Origin: Symbiodinium natans
Lineage: Eukaryota > Sar > Dinophyceae > Suessiales > Symbiodiniaceae
Reading direction: 5' to 3'
Length of the DNA stretch: 56,908 nucleotides
Assembly: GCA_905221605.1 (NCBI GenBank)
Contig: CAJNDS010002141.1
Coordinates: 583,378-640,285, forward strand
The notes under the pieces were generated by a model that saw nothing but the letters and a program-made list of their open reading frames with translations, made no database searches and had not been told where the DNA came from. The translations under genes and the position numbers were made by a program. Shown here in pieces: positions 20,670 to 29,960 of the stretch; the stretch's first letter is position 1, and every line of letters begins with the position of its first letter.

Positions 20670-21240
20670 GGGTTTGGGGTTTATGGGGTTTAGGCGTTTT
20701 AGGATTGTTTTGTTTGGGGTTTACCGGAAATGAGCACTAAGGGAATCAAAACCGGGCCCATGAATGCAAACCGCCCGTCTTAGAGCTTGAGGTTTAGGAG
20801 TTCGGGCTGTGGGAACCACTATGCACAGCGTCGGAACGTTTGATTCGGGCTCACAGCTTAACGCTTTTGAGGCTTAGATAGACTTTCACGTTCAGGCCTC
20901 TAAAGTTTCTGGCTTACTGTAGTTTGGAAGGTCTAGGGTTGAGTGTTGAGGGTTGAGGATGTTGTGTTGGCTTCTGGTGGGGTCAACCCTGAACCCTAAA
21001 CCCTAAACCCCTGAACTCCGAACCCGCATCAAGCCTATGCCCTATAGCTCTTTCAATCACTGTAAGCCCTGCGGCTTGGAGTTAGGGTTTAGGGTTTGGG
21101 GTTTGGGGTTTCGGGTTTCGGGTTTCGGGTTGGGGTTTCGGGTTTAGGGTTTAGGGTTTGAGGTTAGGGTTTGGGTTTTGGGTTTTGGGTTTTGGGTTTA
21201 GGGTTTGGGGTTTGGGGTTTAGGGTTTAGGGTACCCCGAA
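20670..21240. repeat. Telomere-type variants, no gene seen
   Basis: TTTAGGG, TTTCGGG, TTTGGGG and TTTTGGG blocks around non-coding sequence with no convincing open frame. Confidence 0.6.
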
Positions 21241-21357
21241 ACCAAGAGCTTTAAAAGCACCGCCATGCCAGTGGCGCGGACGCGAGCCCCGCCATCCTTG
21301 TCCTGGGAGTCACGGCGGGCGCGGCAGCGGAGCTGGCCAGGCTTCGGGCCTGTAAAG
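21241..21357 (+). CDS. Exon candidate, Arg/Pro-rich
   Basis: Open for 39 codons (TKSFKSTAMPVARTRAPPSL...). GC-rich, so open frames are expected more easily. Function unknown. Confidence 0.3.
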
Positions 21358-21428
21358 GGTTGAAGGTTTCAGGGTTTAGGGTTTAGGGTTTAGGGTTTAG
21401 GGTTTAGGGTCTAAGGTTTGGGGTTTAA

Positions 21429-21523
21429 GATGTTCCCCCTTATACCAACAGTCCTGAAAGGGGATTGTAGCACCCTCTACCATACTTCCTACTAACGAGT
21501 GTTAGCATAAGGGAGAACATCCC
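21429..21523. mobile_element. Hairpin element, family F
   Basis: GATGTTCCCCCTTATACCAA at the left and GGGAGAACATCCC at the right. About 95 bp, more diverged in the right inner arm. Confidence 0.75.
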
Positions 21524-21559
21524 AAGGTTTAAGGTTTCAGGGTTTGGGGTTTTGGGCCC

Positions 21560-22320
21560 TAGGGGCTCAGGGTTGAGTGTTAGCAAAGCCGAATAAAGTC
21601 TGATCAGGTCCTATAAACCTAGGACCTGAATGAACCCTTATTCCGTTGTTTTCGGCGTTGGGGTCCATTATCTAAGGCGGCACCTAATATTTCGGGTACC
21701 CCAAGAAGCAAGCATATTCTTGAGAAATCACCACATGCAGGTGTAAGAACTGACTAACATCTTGTAGCGAACATATAGAGGTAGGATGCATAGGATGCTA
21801 AGCCGACAGATAGACAGATGTATCGGTGATGTCTCAGGGGTTTATGCGTAGATGCCCTTGTCTTGTCCAGATTCCCCAGAGTTAGGGTTTAGGGTTTAGG
21901 GGTTTAGGGTTTAGGGTTTAGGGTTTAGGGTTTAGGGTTTAGGGTTAGTGAACCAATGAGCCACACATAGGCTTTAGAGAGAAGTAGGGTTCCCCGCCAC
22001 AAAGCCCTTCGAGGGTAGGAAAGTCATTATCATACAAGACGGTTGCTGCGCTACCAAACCTTACTCTGATTAAGGAATTATGGGGTTCTTAAGGGAGGGC
22101 GGTTCATGGGGGGGTAGGTACCTAGGGAACCTTAAGGAAGCTTAGGGATCCTTAAGGAGTAGTGGGGCGAATTTCCTTGAACCCCGTCCCCATGGAAGCG
22201 CTCGGGATGGAGGGGGGCGGGTATACTTACTAGCTTCTCAAGAGGAAACGAAAAATTAGGTACCTTACACCCCCATCATACAGGGACCTCAATTCAACCC
22301 TAAACCCTAAACCCTAAACC
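21560..22320. other. No gene seen; one family-G element
   Basis: Unassigned sequence with a TTTAGGG array (21885-21950), a family-G element (22083-22167) and CCCTAAA repeats near 22300. Confidence 0.5.
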
Positions 22321-22324
22321 CTAA

Positions 22325-22441
22325 CTCCCTACGAAAGAGCAAGCAACCTGGGCGAGGTGAGCAGCTGCCCCTTCCATCTGCAAATGAGCACGCGGGGCTT
22401 CCAGCCAAAGAGTTCGAAGCAGGGAGGGGGGCGGGGTGCTC
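22325..22441 (+). CDS. Exon candidate before a family-E element
   Basis: Open as TPYERASNLGEVSSCPFHLQ and on to a Gly/Arg-rich end. It abuts a palindromic family-E element at 22439, which may be its intron. Function unknown. Confidence 0.35.
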
Positions 22442-22564
22442 GGAGGTTCAGGGTACTTATAACCCCAGTTATAACTGTACTTAGAATAGCCCCCCTAAGT
22501 CCCCTAAGTAGGTGTATAAGTAGATTTTGCAAATAGGGTTTATAAGTACCCGTGAACCTCCAAG
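22439..22564. mobile_element. Palindromic element, family E
   Basis: CTCGGAGGTTCAGGGTACTT at the left pairs with AAGTACCCGTGAACCTCCAAG at the right. A 2-bp direct repeat TG flanks it. Both a GT (GGAG|GTTCAG) and an AG end lie inside the element. Confidence 0.7.
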
Positions 22565-22904
22565 TGAGCGTCCGAATCCGTAAAACATCCTGAAGCCCGA
22601 AAGCCCTACGACTGGCTGGTTCTCAGCAGGGCCTCAGGGAATGAGGGAATGAAGTACTCTATAGAATCCCTAAACCCTAAACCCTAAACCCTAAACCCTA
22701 AACCCTAAACCCTAAACCCTAAACCACTTGGACTGACTCCGATTCTAAAACTTTGAACCCTAAAGCCCTAAACCTTCAAAGTGCAAAGCTGTACACCCCA
22801 AGGCCCAAAAAATCTCGAACCCTAAACCCAAGGCCCTAGTGTGAGGCTCAGTCAGATGAGGAGCGTCATGGGGGGCACTTGCCAAAAACAGGAGGGAGTA
22901 CCTA

Positions 22905-23033
22905 CTTGGAGGTTCATGGTACTTAGTAACTAATTATAACTGTACTTATAACCATATTAGGGCACTTAAGGGGCTTATAAGTGGGCTTATAAGTACAGTT
23001 ATAATTAGTTACTAAGTACCATGAACCTACAAG
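22905..23033. mobile_element. Palindromic element, family E
   Basis: Arms of about 46 bp, CTTGGAGGTTCATGGTACTT at the left and AAGTACCATGAACCTACAAG at the right, continuing through TAATTATAACTGTACTTATA. Upstream sequence (22850-22904) is open as QSDEERHGGHLPKTGGSTY. Confidence 0.8.
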
Positions 23034-23184
23034 TGTAACCCTTTTTTTCAAGGAATCCCCAAAAGGGTACCTCTAAACCCTAAAACCCTAAACCGCCCAA
23101 ACCCTGAATCCGAAACCGCCTGAACCCTAAACCCTCAACCGCCTAAACCCTGAACGCGAGAACCCACAAACCCTAAACCTCTCT

Positions 23185-23286
23185 CGGGTGTGGGAGGAAG
23201 GGGGCGCGAACTGCGCGTGCTCGAGCCACGCATGTGGCGCAGGGCGGATTTTGAGGTTTGCGGGGTCCAACCTGGAACCTTTACTT
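23185..23286 (+). CDS. Exon candidate, Cys-rich
   Basis: RVWEEGGANCACSSHACGAG, then RILRFAGSNLEPLL. Coding-like with four cysteines. Function unknown. Confidence 0.4.
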
Positions 23287-23402
23287 AACCCTAAACCTTG
23301 AACCTTCAATCCTAAACCCTAAACCCTGAGCCTTCAACCAACAACACCCTAAACTCTGAATCCTGAACCTTCAACCCTAAACCCAAAACCCAAAATCCAA
23401 AG

Positions 23403-23453
23403 CACGGGAAGATTGAAGATACTGTGCTCTTTGCTGGCAGCCTGCACCCCTAA
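23403..23453 (+). CDS. Short exon candidate
   Basis: HGKIEDTVLFAGSLHP before TAA. Function unknown. Confidence 0.3.
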   Translation, partial: HGKIEDTVLFAGSLHP

Positions 23454-23633
23454 CACCTAGGCTCGTGGAGTAGGGTTTAGGGTTTAGGGTTTAGGGTTGA
23501 GGGTTTAGGGTTTAGGGATTAGGGTTTAGGGTTCAGGGTTTAGGGTTCAGGGCTTGCAGTTTAAACGATTCACGGCTTCGGGTTTCAAGCGTCTACAGGG
23601 TTTAAGGTTTAGGGTTTAGGGTTTAGGGTTTAG

Positions 23634-23717
23634 GGACGCTGCTGCCATTGCACCATGAAGCTTTACCCCGGGTGGCCCAGTCTGTTTGCAGGACGCGAGC
23701 TTTAGTTCCTGAGGCCC
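23634..23717 (+). CDS. Exon candidate
   Basis: TLLPLHHEALPRVAQSVCRT, then RALVPE, between TTTAGGG and CCCTAAA arrays. Function unknown. Confidence 0.35.
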
Positions 23718-23865
23718 CTAAACCCTAAACCCTAAACCCTAAACCCTAAACCCTAAACCCTAAACCCTAAACCCTAAACCCCAAAACAGAAGACTCCAAG
23801 GCCTAAGGCCTAAAGCCGCAAAAACTCTCAACCCTCACACCGGCCGCCCGAAGTCCTCCCCTAAC

Positions 23866-23925
23866 CGCCCGGAGGCTGATGGAAGGCATGTATTTCGAGG
23901 GGCTCACCCGAAGCAAGGATCCTAA
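23866..23925 (+). CDS. Short exon candidate
   Basis: TARRLMEGMYFEGLTRSKD in frame. Function unknown. Confidence 0.35.
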   Translation, partial: RPEADGRHVFRGAHPKQGS

Positions 23926-24080
23926 GCCCCCAAACCCAAACCAAAAAAGTCCAGAACCCCTAAGCCCTAAACCCTAAAGCCTAAACCTTAAGCCCTAAAC
24001 CTTAAGCCCTAAGCCCTTAGCCCTAAGCCCTAAACCCTAAACGCTAAACGCTAAATCCACCTGAGCCATGTGGGCTGCAG

Positions 24081-24131
24081 AAATACTTTGACGAGGGCAT
24101 CCGGCCGCAACTGAGCAGCGAGACGCTTTTA
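24081..24131 (+). CDS. Short exon candidate
   Basis: After GGGCTGCAG|: KYFDEGIRPQLSSETLL, then TTTAGGG. Function unknown. Confidence 0.4.
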
Positions 24132-24429
24132 GGGTTTAGGGTTTGGGGTTTAGGGTTTAGGGTTTAGGGATAACTAGGAACCAACCAACTCTTCGCAGGG
24201 CAGACTTTCAAAGTAGAACCCTCAGCCCTAAACGGCCTGAACCCTAAGCCCTAAACCCTAAGCCCCCAAGGCCTGAGCTCTGAGCCCTAAACCCGAAACC
24301 CGAATCCCCTAAACCCTACACCCTAAACCCTAAATCCTAAATCCTAAACCCTAAACCCTAAACCCTAAACCCTAAACCCTAAACCCTGAACCCTGAACCC
24401 TAAACCCTAAACCCTACTAAGCCCTAAGC

Positions 24430-24527
24430 ATGCTTCTGGCCATCCTGAGCTCAGGCAGGCATGAGCCCACGCAATGCCCAGCACAAAGCGCATCAGGACC
24501 GGGTGGTGGGGTGGCGAGGGTTACTTA
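24430..24527 (+). CDS. Exon candidate
   Basis: LLAILSSGRHEPTQCPAQSA, then SGPGGGVARVT. Function unknown. Confidence 0.3.
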
Positions 24528-24744
24528 GGGTTTAGGGTTTAGGGTTTAGGGTTTAGGGTGGTCCAGCGGCTTGCCAGGGCTTTGAGGGCTTGGAGTGCTT
24601 TGTAGAGTGCTGTGCAGAGGGAGGGTTTAGAGGGTTTGGAGGGCTTTTAAACCCTAAACCCTCAACCCTAAACCTCCCTAAACCCTAAACCCTAAACCCT
24701 AAACCCAAAACCCTAAACCCTAAACCCTAAACCCTAAACCCTGA

Positions 24745-25195
24745 ACCCTAAGAGGGGTCAGAGAGGGCTCAGAGAGGGCTCAGAGAGGGCTCAGAGAGGG
24801 TTTCGATGGATCCTAGGGGCTCTCTCGGGTCTTATCAGGCTCCAGGGGCGCTACGTGGGTTTAGAGGGTTTAGAGGGTTTAGAGGGTTTAGAAGGGTTTA
24901 GAAGGGTTTAGAGGGTTTAGAGGGTTTAGAGGGTTCAGAGGGTTTAGAGGGTTTAGAGGGTTTAGAGGGTTTAGAGGGTTTAGAGGGTTTGCAGGGCGTA
25001 TAAGATTTATCGGGTCCATAGTTTATAGGGTTCATGGTTTATAGGGTTCATAGGAGGCTTCATAGGGTTCATAGGCTTCATGGGCTTCATAGGCTTCATA
25101 GGGTTCATGGGGTTCATAGGGTTCATAGGGCTTAGGGTTCTTATCGGGTGCAGGGGTCTATTGGGGTTAAGTAGGTTCCGCAAAGGCCCCTAGGG
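24745..25195 (+). repeat. Three adjoining tandem arrays
   Basis: First GCTCAGAGAGG-type repeats (24750-24805), then about 14 copies of the 9-mer TTTAGAGGG (24857-24990), then GGGTTCATA/GGCTTCATA repeats (25010-25135). None is coding. The 9-mer looks like an expanded telomere variant. Confidence 0.9.
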
Positions 25196-25272
25196 AGTGT
25201 GTACAGGAGGGTTTGGGGCTTCGGGTTTAGGGTTTAAGGTGTAGGGTTTAGGGTTTGGGGTTGAGGGCCCCC

Positions 25273-25365
25273 CTGATGGTGCTACAAGCAGAGTTTGTGT
25301 CGAGCTGGTTTTCTATGCGTTTGGCTCGGGACATTCAAGGCTACTTCCTTCAATGGGGCCCGAGT
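25273..25365 (+). CDS. Exon candidate
   Basis: LMVLQAEFVSSWFSMRLARD, then IQGYFLQWGPS. Strongly coding-like. Function unknown. Confidence 0.45.
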
Positions 25366-25429
25366 TTAGGGGTTAAACCCTAAACCCTAAACCCTAAACC
25401 CTAAACCCTAAGATCCCATCAGTTCCCTG

Positions 25430-25495
25430 TAGAGAAATTCCCTTGCAAGTGCCTGCTGCTGAAAACAGGCCTCGGCCCCCCAATAGGCTTCGGGT
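25430..25495 (+). CDS. Short exon candidate
   Basis: Acceptor TTCCCTGTAG|, then KFPCKCLLLKTGLGPPIGFG. Function unknown. Confidence 0.35.
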
Positions 25496-25591
25496 TAAAA
25501 AAAACAAGCTTAGGGTTGAGGGAGAAGTGGCTTACGGCTTTACCCTAAACCCTAAACCCTAAACCCTAAACCCTAAACCCTGAACCCTAAA

Positions 25592-25700
25592 ACAAGGATC
25601 CATGCGTTCTGAGGGTGAAGGCGTTACTGTTGGCCCTCGAGCTATGAGTTGCGGATGTAGGGCAGGGCACAGGGTTGCCCTGAAACCCCCGTTGAAGCCC
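25592..25700 (+). CDS. Exon-like island, copy 1 of a tandem duplication
   Basis: Open as GSMRSEGEGVTVGPRAMSCG, then CRAGHRVALKPPLKP. Nearly identical to copy 2 at 25733. Confidence 0.4.
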
Positions 25701-25732
25701 TAAGCCCTAAACCCTAAACCCTGAACCCTAAA

Positions 25733-25841
25733 ACAAGGATCCATGCGTCCTGAGGGTGAAGGCGTTACTGTTGGCCCTCGAGCTATGAGTTGCGGATGTA
25801 GGGCAGGGCACAGGGTTGCCCTGAAACCCCCGTTGAAGCCC
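25733..25841 (+). CDS. Exon-like island, copy 2 of a tandem duplication
   Basis: Repeats copy 1 with a 141-bp period. I see one difference in about 108 bp (TCT versus TCC, synonymous in the open frame). The duplicated unit includes flanking CCCTAAA variants. Recent duplication. Confidence 0.4.
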
Positions 25842-25924
25842 CAAACTGTTAACTAAACCCTAAACCCTAAACCCTAAACCCTAAACCCTAAACCCTAAAC
25901 CCTAAACCCCAAACCCCTTTTCAG

Positions 25925-26009
25925 AGGATTCGGCCTGGCGTGGGAGTGCCAACTGCATCTCTCTCAGAGGAGGCTGCGGCCGAAGGCGTCCGCAAGGCCA
26001 TGGAAGTTG
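25925..26009 (+). CDS. Exon candidate
   Basis: Acceptor CCCCTTTTCAG|, then RIRPGVGVPTASLSEEAAAE and GVRKAMEV. Strongly coding-like, probably helical at the end. Function unknown. Confidence 0.45.
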
Positions 26010-26092
26010 ATTTAGGGTTTAGGGTTTAGGGTTTAGGGTTTGGGGTTGAGGGTTGAGGGTTTAGGGTTTAGGGTTTATTATTAAGGGTTCAA

Positions 26093-26172
26093 GTCCGGGG
26101 AAGTTTCGAGGAGTTTCAAGGAGTTTCGTTTTTTTGGACTTTCTCAATAATTTCAAGTTACAGGGGGCTTGA
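26093..26172 (+). repeat. Dispersed repeat, family N
   Basis: Starts AAGGGTTCAAGTCCGGGGAA, continues with GGAGTTTCAAGGAGTTT, and ends TACAGGGGGCTTGAGG. A second copy is at 29578-29677. GGTTCAAGTCC resembles a tRNA B box, so a tRNA-derived SINE is possible but unproven. Confidence 0.6.
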
Positions 26173-26232
26173 GGGTTTAGGGTGTAGGGGTTTAGGGTTC
26201 TGGATTCACGAGATGCTCAAGCGAGCACGCGT

Positions 26233-26310
26233 GACAGGTACAAATGGCACAAGCTTTACATTTCTGATGCGGCGCAAGGCGCATCTGCGAAGTACATGTT
26301 CTACGAGCCA
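26233..26310 (+). CDS. Exon left of a family-E element
   Basis: DRYKWHKLYISDAAQGASAK, then YMFYEP, open up to and into the element. The flank right of the element (26462) continues in a compatible frame, so the two form one interrupted coding sequence. Confidence 0.5.
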
Positions 26311-26461
26311 CTTGAAGGTTCATGGTACTCACTAACCAATTATAACTGTACTTATAACCCTACTTATCATACCCCTAAAGGGCCTTATAGGGGTTATCCC
26401 ACTTGTAAGTAGGGTTATAAGCCCACTTATAATTGGTTAGTAAGTACCATGAACCTTCAAG
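26311..26461. mobile_element. Palindromic element, family E
   Basis: Arms CTTGAAGGTTCATGGTACTC and TAAGTACCATGAACCTTCAAG, with inner ACCAATTATAA and TTATAATTGGT. Flanking direct repeat is only CA. Splicing from GAAG|GTTCATGG to TTCAAG| keeps the frame and would add three codons. Confidence 0.75.
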
Positions 26462-26568
26462 CAGGCATTGAGTTCCCGCTGGTGCAGTCCACTCCTGACA
26501 AGGACGACCTGACAAGAGGCCCACGCCAACCGTCAACTGCCATTTCACATCTGCAGTCAAGCCGTCGG
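26462..26568 (+). CDS. Exon right of a family-E element
   Basis: GIEFPLVQSTPDKDDLTRGP, then RQPSTAISHLQSSRR, then TTTAGGG. Pairs with the exon at 26233. Confidence 0.5.
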
Positions 26569-26671
26569 GGGTTTAGGGTTTCGGGTTTCAGGGGTTTGTT
26601 GGTTAAGGGGATTAGGGGTTTATGGATTAAGGGGCTTAGGGGTTTGGGGGCTAGTTCTGCAAGGGGTCCTT

Positions 26672-26782
26672 TGTCGGTAACCCTGTGGTTCCCTCTTGCC
26701 CTTTTTGGGTTCTGGGTTCCCGCAAAAAATAAGCAAGTCATGAAGTGTACCCTTATCAGCCTTGTTCAGAATGTGATTGCCG
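26672..26782 (+). mobile_element. Diverged family-B element
   Basis: TCGGTAACCCTGTGGTTCCC at the left and GATTGCCGGGCTACCAAG at the right keep the order of family-B introners, with more substitutions. No clear TSD seen. Confidence 0.5.
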
Positions 26783-26838
26783 GGCTACCAAGAGTTTCGT
26801 TGTTGTTTTTGTTCTTGTTTGTGTGTGTGTGTGTTCTA

Positions 26839-26934
26839 TGGAGGTTTAATGAAGGAGCCCAAGTTAAGAGGTACATATCAGGGGACCTGTATGCAGAGAC
26901 ATCCTCCCACCTGTTCAGAGTTTGCGAGTTCAGG
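26839..26934 (+). CDS. Exon candidate
   Basis: WRFNEGAQVKRYISGDLYAE, then TSSHLFRVCEFR. Coding-like. Function unknown. Confidence 0.4.
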
Positions 26935-27138
26935 GTTTGGGTTGGGGCTAAGGCGGCCAAATGGAAACGCCTAGGATAGCTGACCTGAATTAAGCACGGG
27001 ACACGTTTTAAACGAAGCACATAGGAATTGTTTATCGCCATAGAAACAAACAAAACGCGCCCAAGATGGCACCCCGAAAGACGAAAACCCTAAACCCTAA
27101 GCCTTAAACCTTAAGCCACATTTACTTAACACCTGCCC

Positions 27139-27236
27139 TTCCCAAGTCGACTGGGATCTTCCGAATCGACGGGCTCGCGGCCTCCGAATCAGGATTCAAC
27201 CCGAAGCCCGTCAACCCCCAAAGATGAGCCCTTTAG
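27139..27236 (+). CDS. Exon candidate, Ser/Pro-rich
   Basis: PSRLGSSESTGSRPPNQDST, then RSPSTPKDEPFR. Probably disordered. Function unknown. Confidence 0.35.
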
Positions 27237-27364
27237 GGCTCAGGGTTTAGGGCGTTTAGGGTTTAGGGCGTTTCGGCTTGAGGTTCAGGGTTCAGGGCGT
27301 TTAGGGCTCAGGGCGTTCAAGGTTTAGGGCGTTTCGGGTTTCGGGTTTAGGGTTTAGCCCCGGG

Positions 27365-27470
27365 CCGGCCTCTCCGAATGCTAGGCATGCCGGGAGCTTC
27401 AGGGCCTGCTCGACGCCCGGCTCTTGTGCAGTTTCTTTGTTTTCTTGCTGGTCGTTTCTGGGTTAACAAA
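27365..27470 (+). CDS. Exon candidate
   Basis: RPLRMLGMPGASGPARRPAL, then the hydrophobic VQFLCFLAGRFWV. Function unknown. Confidence 0.35.
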
Positions 27471-27534
27471 TTATAACACAGAGCACCCCCCCCCCCCCGG
27501 TCAAGCCGCAAACCCTAAAACACGAAACCACCCT

Positions 27535-27662
27535 AAACCCTACACCCGAAACCCTAAACCCTAAACCCTAAACCCTAAACCCTAAACCCTAAACCCTACA
27601 TCCTAAACCCTAAACCCTAAAACCCTAAACCCTAAACCCTAAACCCTAAACCCTAAACCCTG
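27535..27662 (+). repeat. CCCTAAA array, about 17 units
   Basis: Nearly perfect array between two exon candidates. Confidence 0.95.
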
Positions 27663-27688
27663 CCAGCCGAAAACCGGGATACTGCAGA

Positions 27689-27754
27689 TCCCAGGATGCC
27701 TTCGACAAGTTCCGTGCGGAGGCGGAGACGCTGGCCACGGCCCCCCGGTCTTGG
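27689..27754 (+). CDS. Exon candidate
   Basis: Acceptor GATACTGCAG|, then SQDAFDKFRAEAETLATAPR. High GC at third positions; helical. Function unknown. Confidence 0.45.
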
Positions 27755-28235
27755 TTTAGGGTTAAGGGTTTAGCGTTTAGGGTTTAGGGTTTAGGGTTTA
27801 GGCTTTACGGTTTGGGGGGTTTAGGGTTTGGGGGTTTGGGGGTTTAGGGTTCAGGGTGTACGGTTTAAGGGTCTAGGGGCTGGGGGTGTAGGGTTTAGGG
27901 GCTTGGGGTTTTACAGCAGGCTTTTATTTTTGTTGTTTTTTGTCATGTTTCTTGTTGTTGCATTGGTTCTGTTTGTTGTTTGTTGGCGTTTCGGGTGTTT
28001 TTGGGGTCTGCTTGTTTTATTTAGTTTTCTTTTTTGCTGCCGGGGAGGCTGGGGGTGTGAGGGGTCCTGGTGCTGGGGGCTTCACAATGGTGGTGTCGCG
28101 TTAGGGGTTAAGGGTTTAGGGTTTTAGGTCCTTGCGGATTTTTCAATTCGGGTGCAGAGTGTAAGGATGAGGTTCCCTAGCTGCTTTCTAGCGGGGAAGC
28201 CTCAACCAGAAATGTGGAGAAATTAAACCCTAAAC
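27755..28235. other. Repeat-derived low-complexity sequence, no gene seen
   Basis: TTTAGGG variants and a T/G-rich stretch (27910-28060) whose hydrophobic open frame reflects base composition. Confidence 0.6.
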
Positions 28236-28238
28236 CTT

Positions 28239-28372
28239 GGGATGCTCCCCCTAGAACTAACAGTCCTTAATCGGGATTATACTAGGGGGTATTCTGATAC
28301 CCTAAAACCCTAAACCCTAACCCCTAAACCCTAAACCCCTATTAAGGACTGTTAGTATAAGGGGGAACATCC
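28239..28372. mobile_element. Hairpin element, family F, with telomere-type insert
   Basis: GGGATGCTCCCCCTAGAAC at the left and GGGGGAACATCC at the right with inner ACAGTCCTTAATCGGG. About 45 bp of CCCTAAA repeats sit in the loop between the arms, making it longer than its relatives. Confidence 0.8.
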
Positions 28373-28399
28373 TGACCTAAACCCTATGGCTGCTTGCTG

Positions 28400-28850
28400 C
28401 TCTCTAAGGTAGGGACCATGGGCCCTTAGTACAGTCCCTTAACCCTTTCTTACAGGGATCCGAAGTATAGGCCCTTAATGCATATAGTGTTTAGGGTTTA
28501 GGGTTTAGGGTTTAGGGTTCAGTGTATGTAGGGTATCTTCCGGAAAAGCCCATATAAAGGTTCTACAACAAGGGACACAAGTTTTAAGGGCCCATACATG
28601 GAACCTAGACTATGCCCTATGTCTTACGGGCGGGCTTTAGGGTCAGGCAGCGCTTGGCTCTTCAGGGAAAGGGCCTAGGGGCAATGCAGGAGCCTACACC
28701 CTTTCCTCGAATACGCAGATTTTACCCGTTCCAATTGAACTAGGCCTCTGTGTTAGCAGGATTCACTTGACTGTGTGTGTGTGTAGGAATCATTATTCAT
28801 ATTGGTGAGTGTTGTTGATGGTTGTCCTTCTGGATGGATGACTTATCCAG
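28400..28850. other. Upstream region with GGGCCC hairpin elements
   Basis: Two segments with CCCTTA/GGGCCC motifs around a TTTAGGG array (28415-28620), then AT-richer sequence with a short GT run (28772-28784). It ends at CTTATCCAG|GA just before a start codon. Could hold a promoter or trans-splice acceptor, but no motif proves it. Confidence 0.35.
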
Positions 28851-28852
28851 GA

Positions 28853-29225
28853 ATGAGTTCCGGAGCCGCACCCAAGAAACATGGGATGAAGCCAGAGCCG
28901 CTCTATAGGACATGGAAGAGCGATGTCACGCTGTACCCCCAAACCCTAAACCCTAAACCCTAAACCCTGGACCCTAAACCCTAAAAAGCTGATCCATGTC
29001 CACGTTCTACGGTAAGCCCTCTTGCCTGGGGGGTTCCCAGGTTGCACAGGAGACCTCGTCCCTTAGTAGCCCAGTGGTACCCTTTACCCTTTTTTTGGGT
29101 ATGGGTTCCCTTATAGTAACCAACCCAAACAAGGGTGCCCTTATTATAATATGGTTACTGGGCTACTAAGGTCCGAAGCTTCCCTCCACGCTGAATGGGG
29201 GTTTACGAAACTAGGGGAGCCCTGT
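28853..29225 (+). CDS. 5' part of an unknown gene, three exons
   Basis: Exon 1 (28853-28942) starts with ATG two bases after an AG acceptor and reads MSSGAAPKKHGMKPEPLYRT, as expected for a gene start after spliced-leader addition. Exon 2 (about 28999-29057) reads STFYGKPSCLGGSQVAQETS. Exon 3 (from 29171) continues SEASLHAEWGFTKLGE. Exons 2 and 3 are joined by a well-defined introner. The exon 1/2 join runs through CCCTAAA repeats and is not fixed. Function unknown. Confidence 0.5.
29058..29170 (+). mobile_element. Family-B introner, GT-AG, TSD GTCC
   Basis: Starts GTCCCTTAGTAGCCCAGTGG and ends GTTACTGGGCTACTAAG|GTCC. The left GTCC gives the GT donor and the element gives the AG. Removal restores ACC TCG TCC GAA in frame (phase 2). 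Length 113 bp. Confidence 0.85.
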
Positions 29226-29341
29226 TTGGGATAATACCTCAAACCCTAAACCTGAGACCCTAAGCCTAAACCTTAAACATCCCTAAACCCCAAACCCTAA
29301 ACCCTGAACCCTGAACCCTAAACCCTCCCAGCGCAAAGGCT

Positions 29342-29441
29342 ATGGAGCTGGTCGCCGCGAAGATTGGGCTCCTGACGCCTCCTGGCACTGGCCCTGTGGC
29401 ACAAGCCCTGGCTGAGCATCCTGGTGCCAAGGAGAACTGCG
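29342..29441 (+). CDS. Exon candidate
   Basis: MELVAAKIGLLTPPGTGPVA, then QALAEHPGAKENC, then G|GTTTAGGG, which offers a GT donor. It may continue the gene starting at 28853. Confidence 0.45.
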
Positions 29442-29449
29442 GTTTAGGG

Positions 29450-29960
29450 TTAGGGTTTAGGGTTTTGGGTTTTGGGTTTTGGGTTCAGGGTTCAGGGTTC
29501 AGGGTTCAGGGTTCAGGGTTCAGGGTTCAGGGTTTAGGGTTTTAGGGTTTTAGGGTTTAGGCTTTATGGAGTATATTAAGGGTTCAAGTCCGGGGAAGTT
29601 TCGAGGAAAGTTTCGAGGAGTTTCAAGGAGTTTATGTTTTTGATTTTCTGTATAATTTCAGGTTACAGGGGGCTTGAGGTTTTAGGGTTTCAGGGTTTCA
29701 GGGTTTCAGGGCTTCAGGGTTTCAGGGTTTCAGGGTTTCAGGGTTTAGGGTTTCCAGGGTTTCAGGGTTTCAGGCCTTCAGGGTAGTAGGGTTTCAGAAA
29801 TTTAGGCCTTCAGGGTTTTAAGGCTTCAGGGTTTTTTGGGGTGTCAGGTTTTAGGGGTTCAGGGGATTAAGGCTTCCGGCTGTTGAGGTTTCAGGGTGTT
29901 GGGGTTTTGAGACTTTACGAGGGTTTAGGGTTTAGGGGTTAGGGGTTAGGGGTTTTGAAT
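29450..29960 (+). repeat. TTTTGGG, TTCAGGG and TTTCAGGG arrays plus family-N copy
   Basis: Blocks of different variants (TTCAGGG about 9 copies near 29482-29540; the 8-mer TTTCAGGG from 29688). A family-N dispersed repeat lies at 29578-29677. Confidence 0.85.

Noticed and set aside
27900-28090. Multi-pass membrane protein exon
   Set aside because: Hydrophobic only because the DNA is T/G-rich low-complexity sequence derived from repeats.
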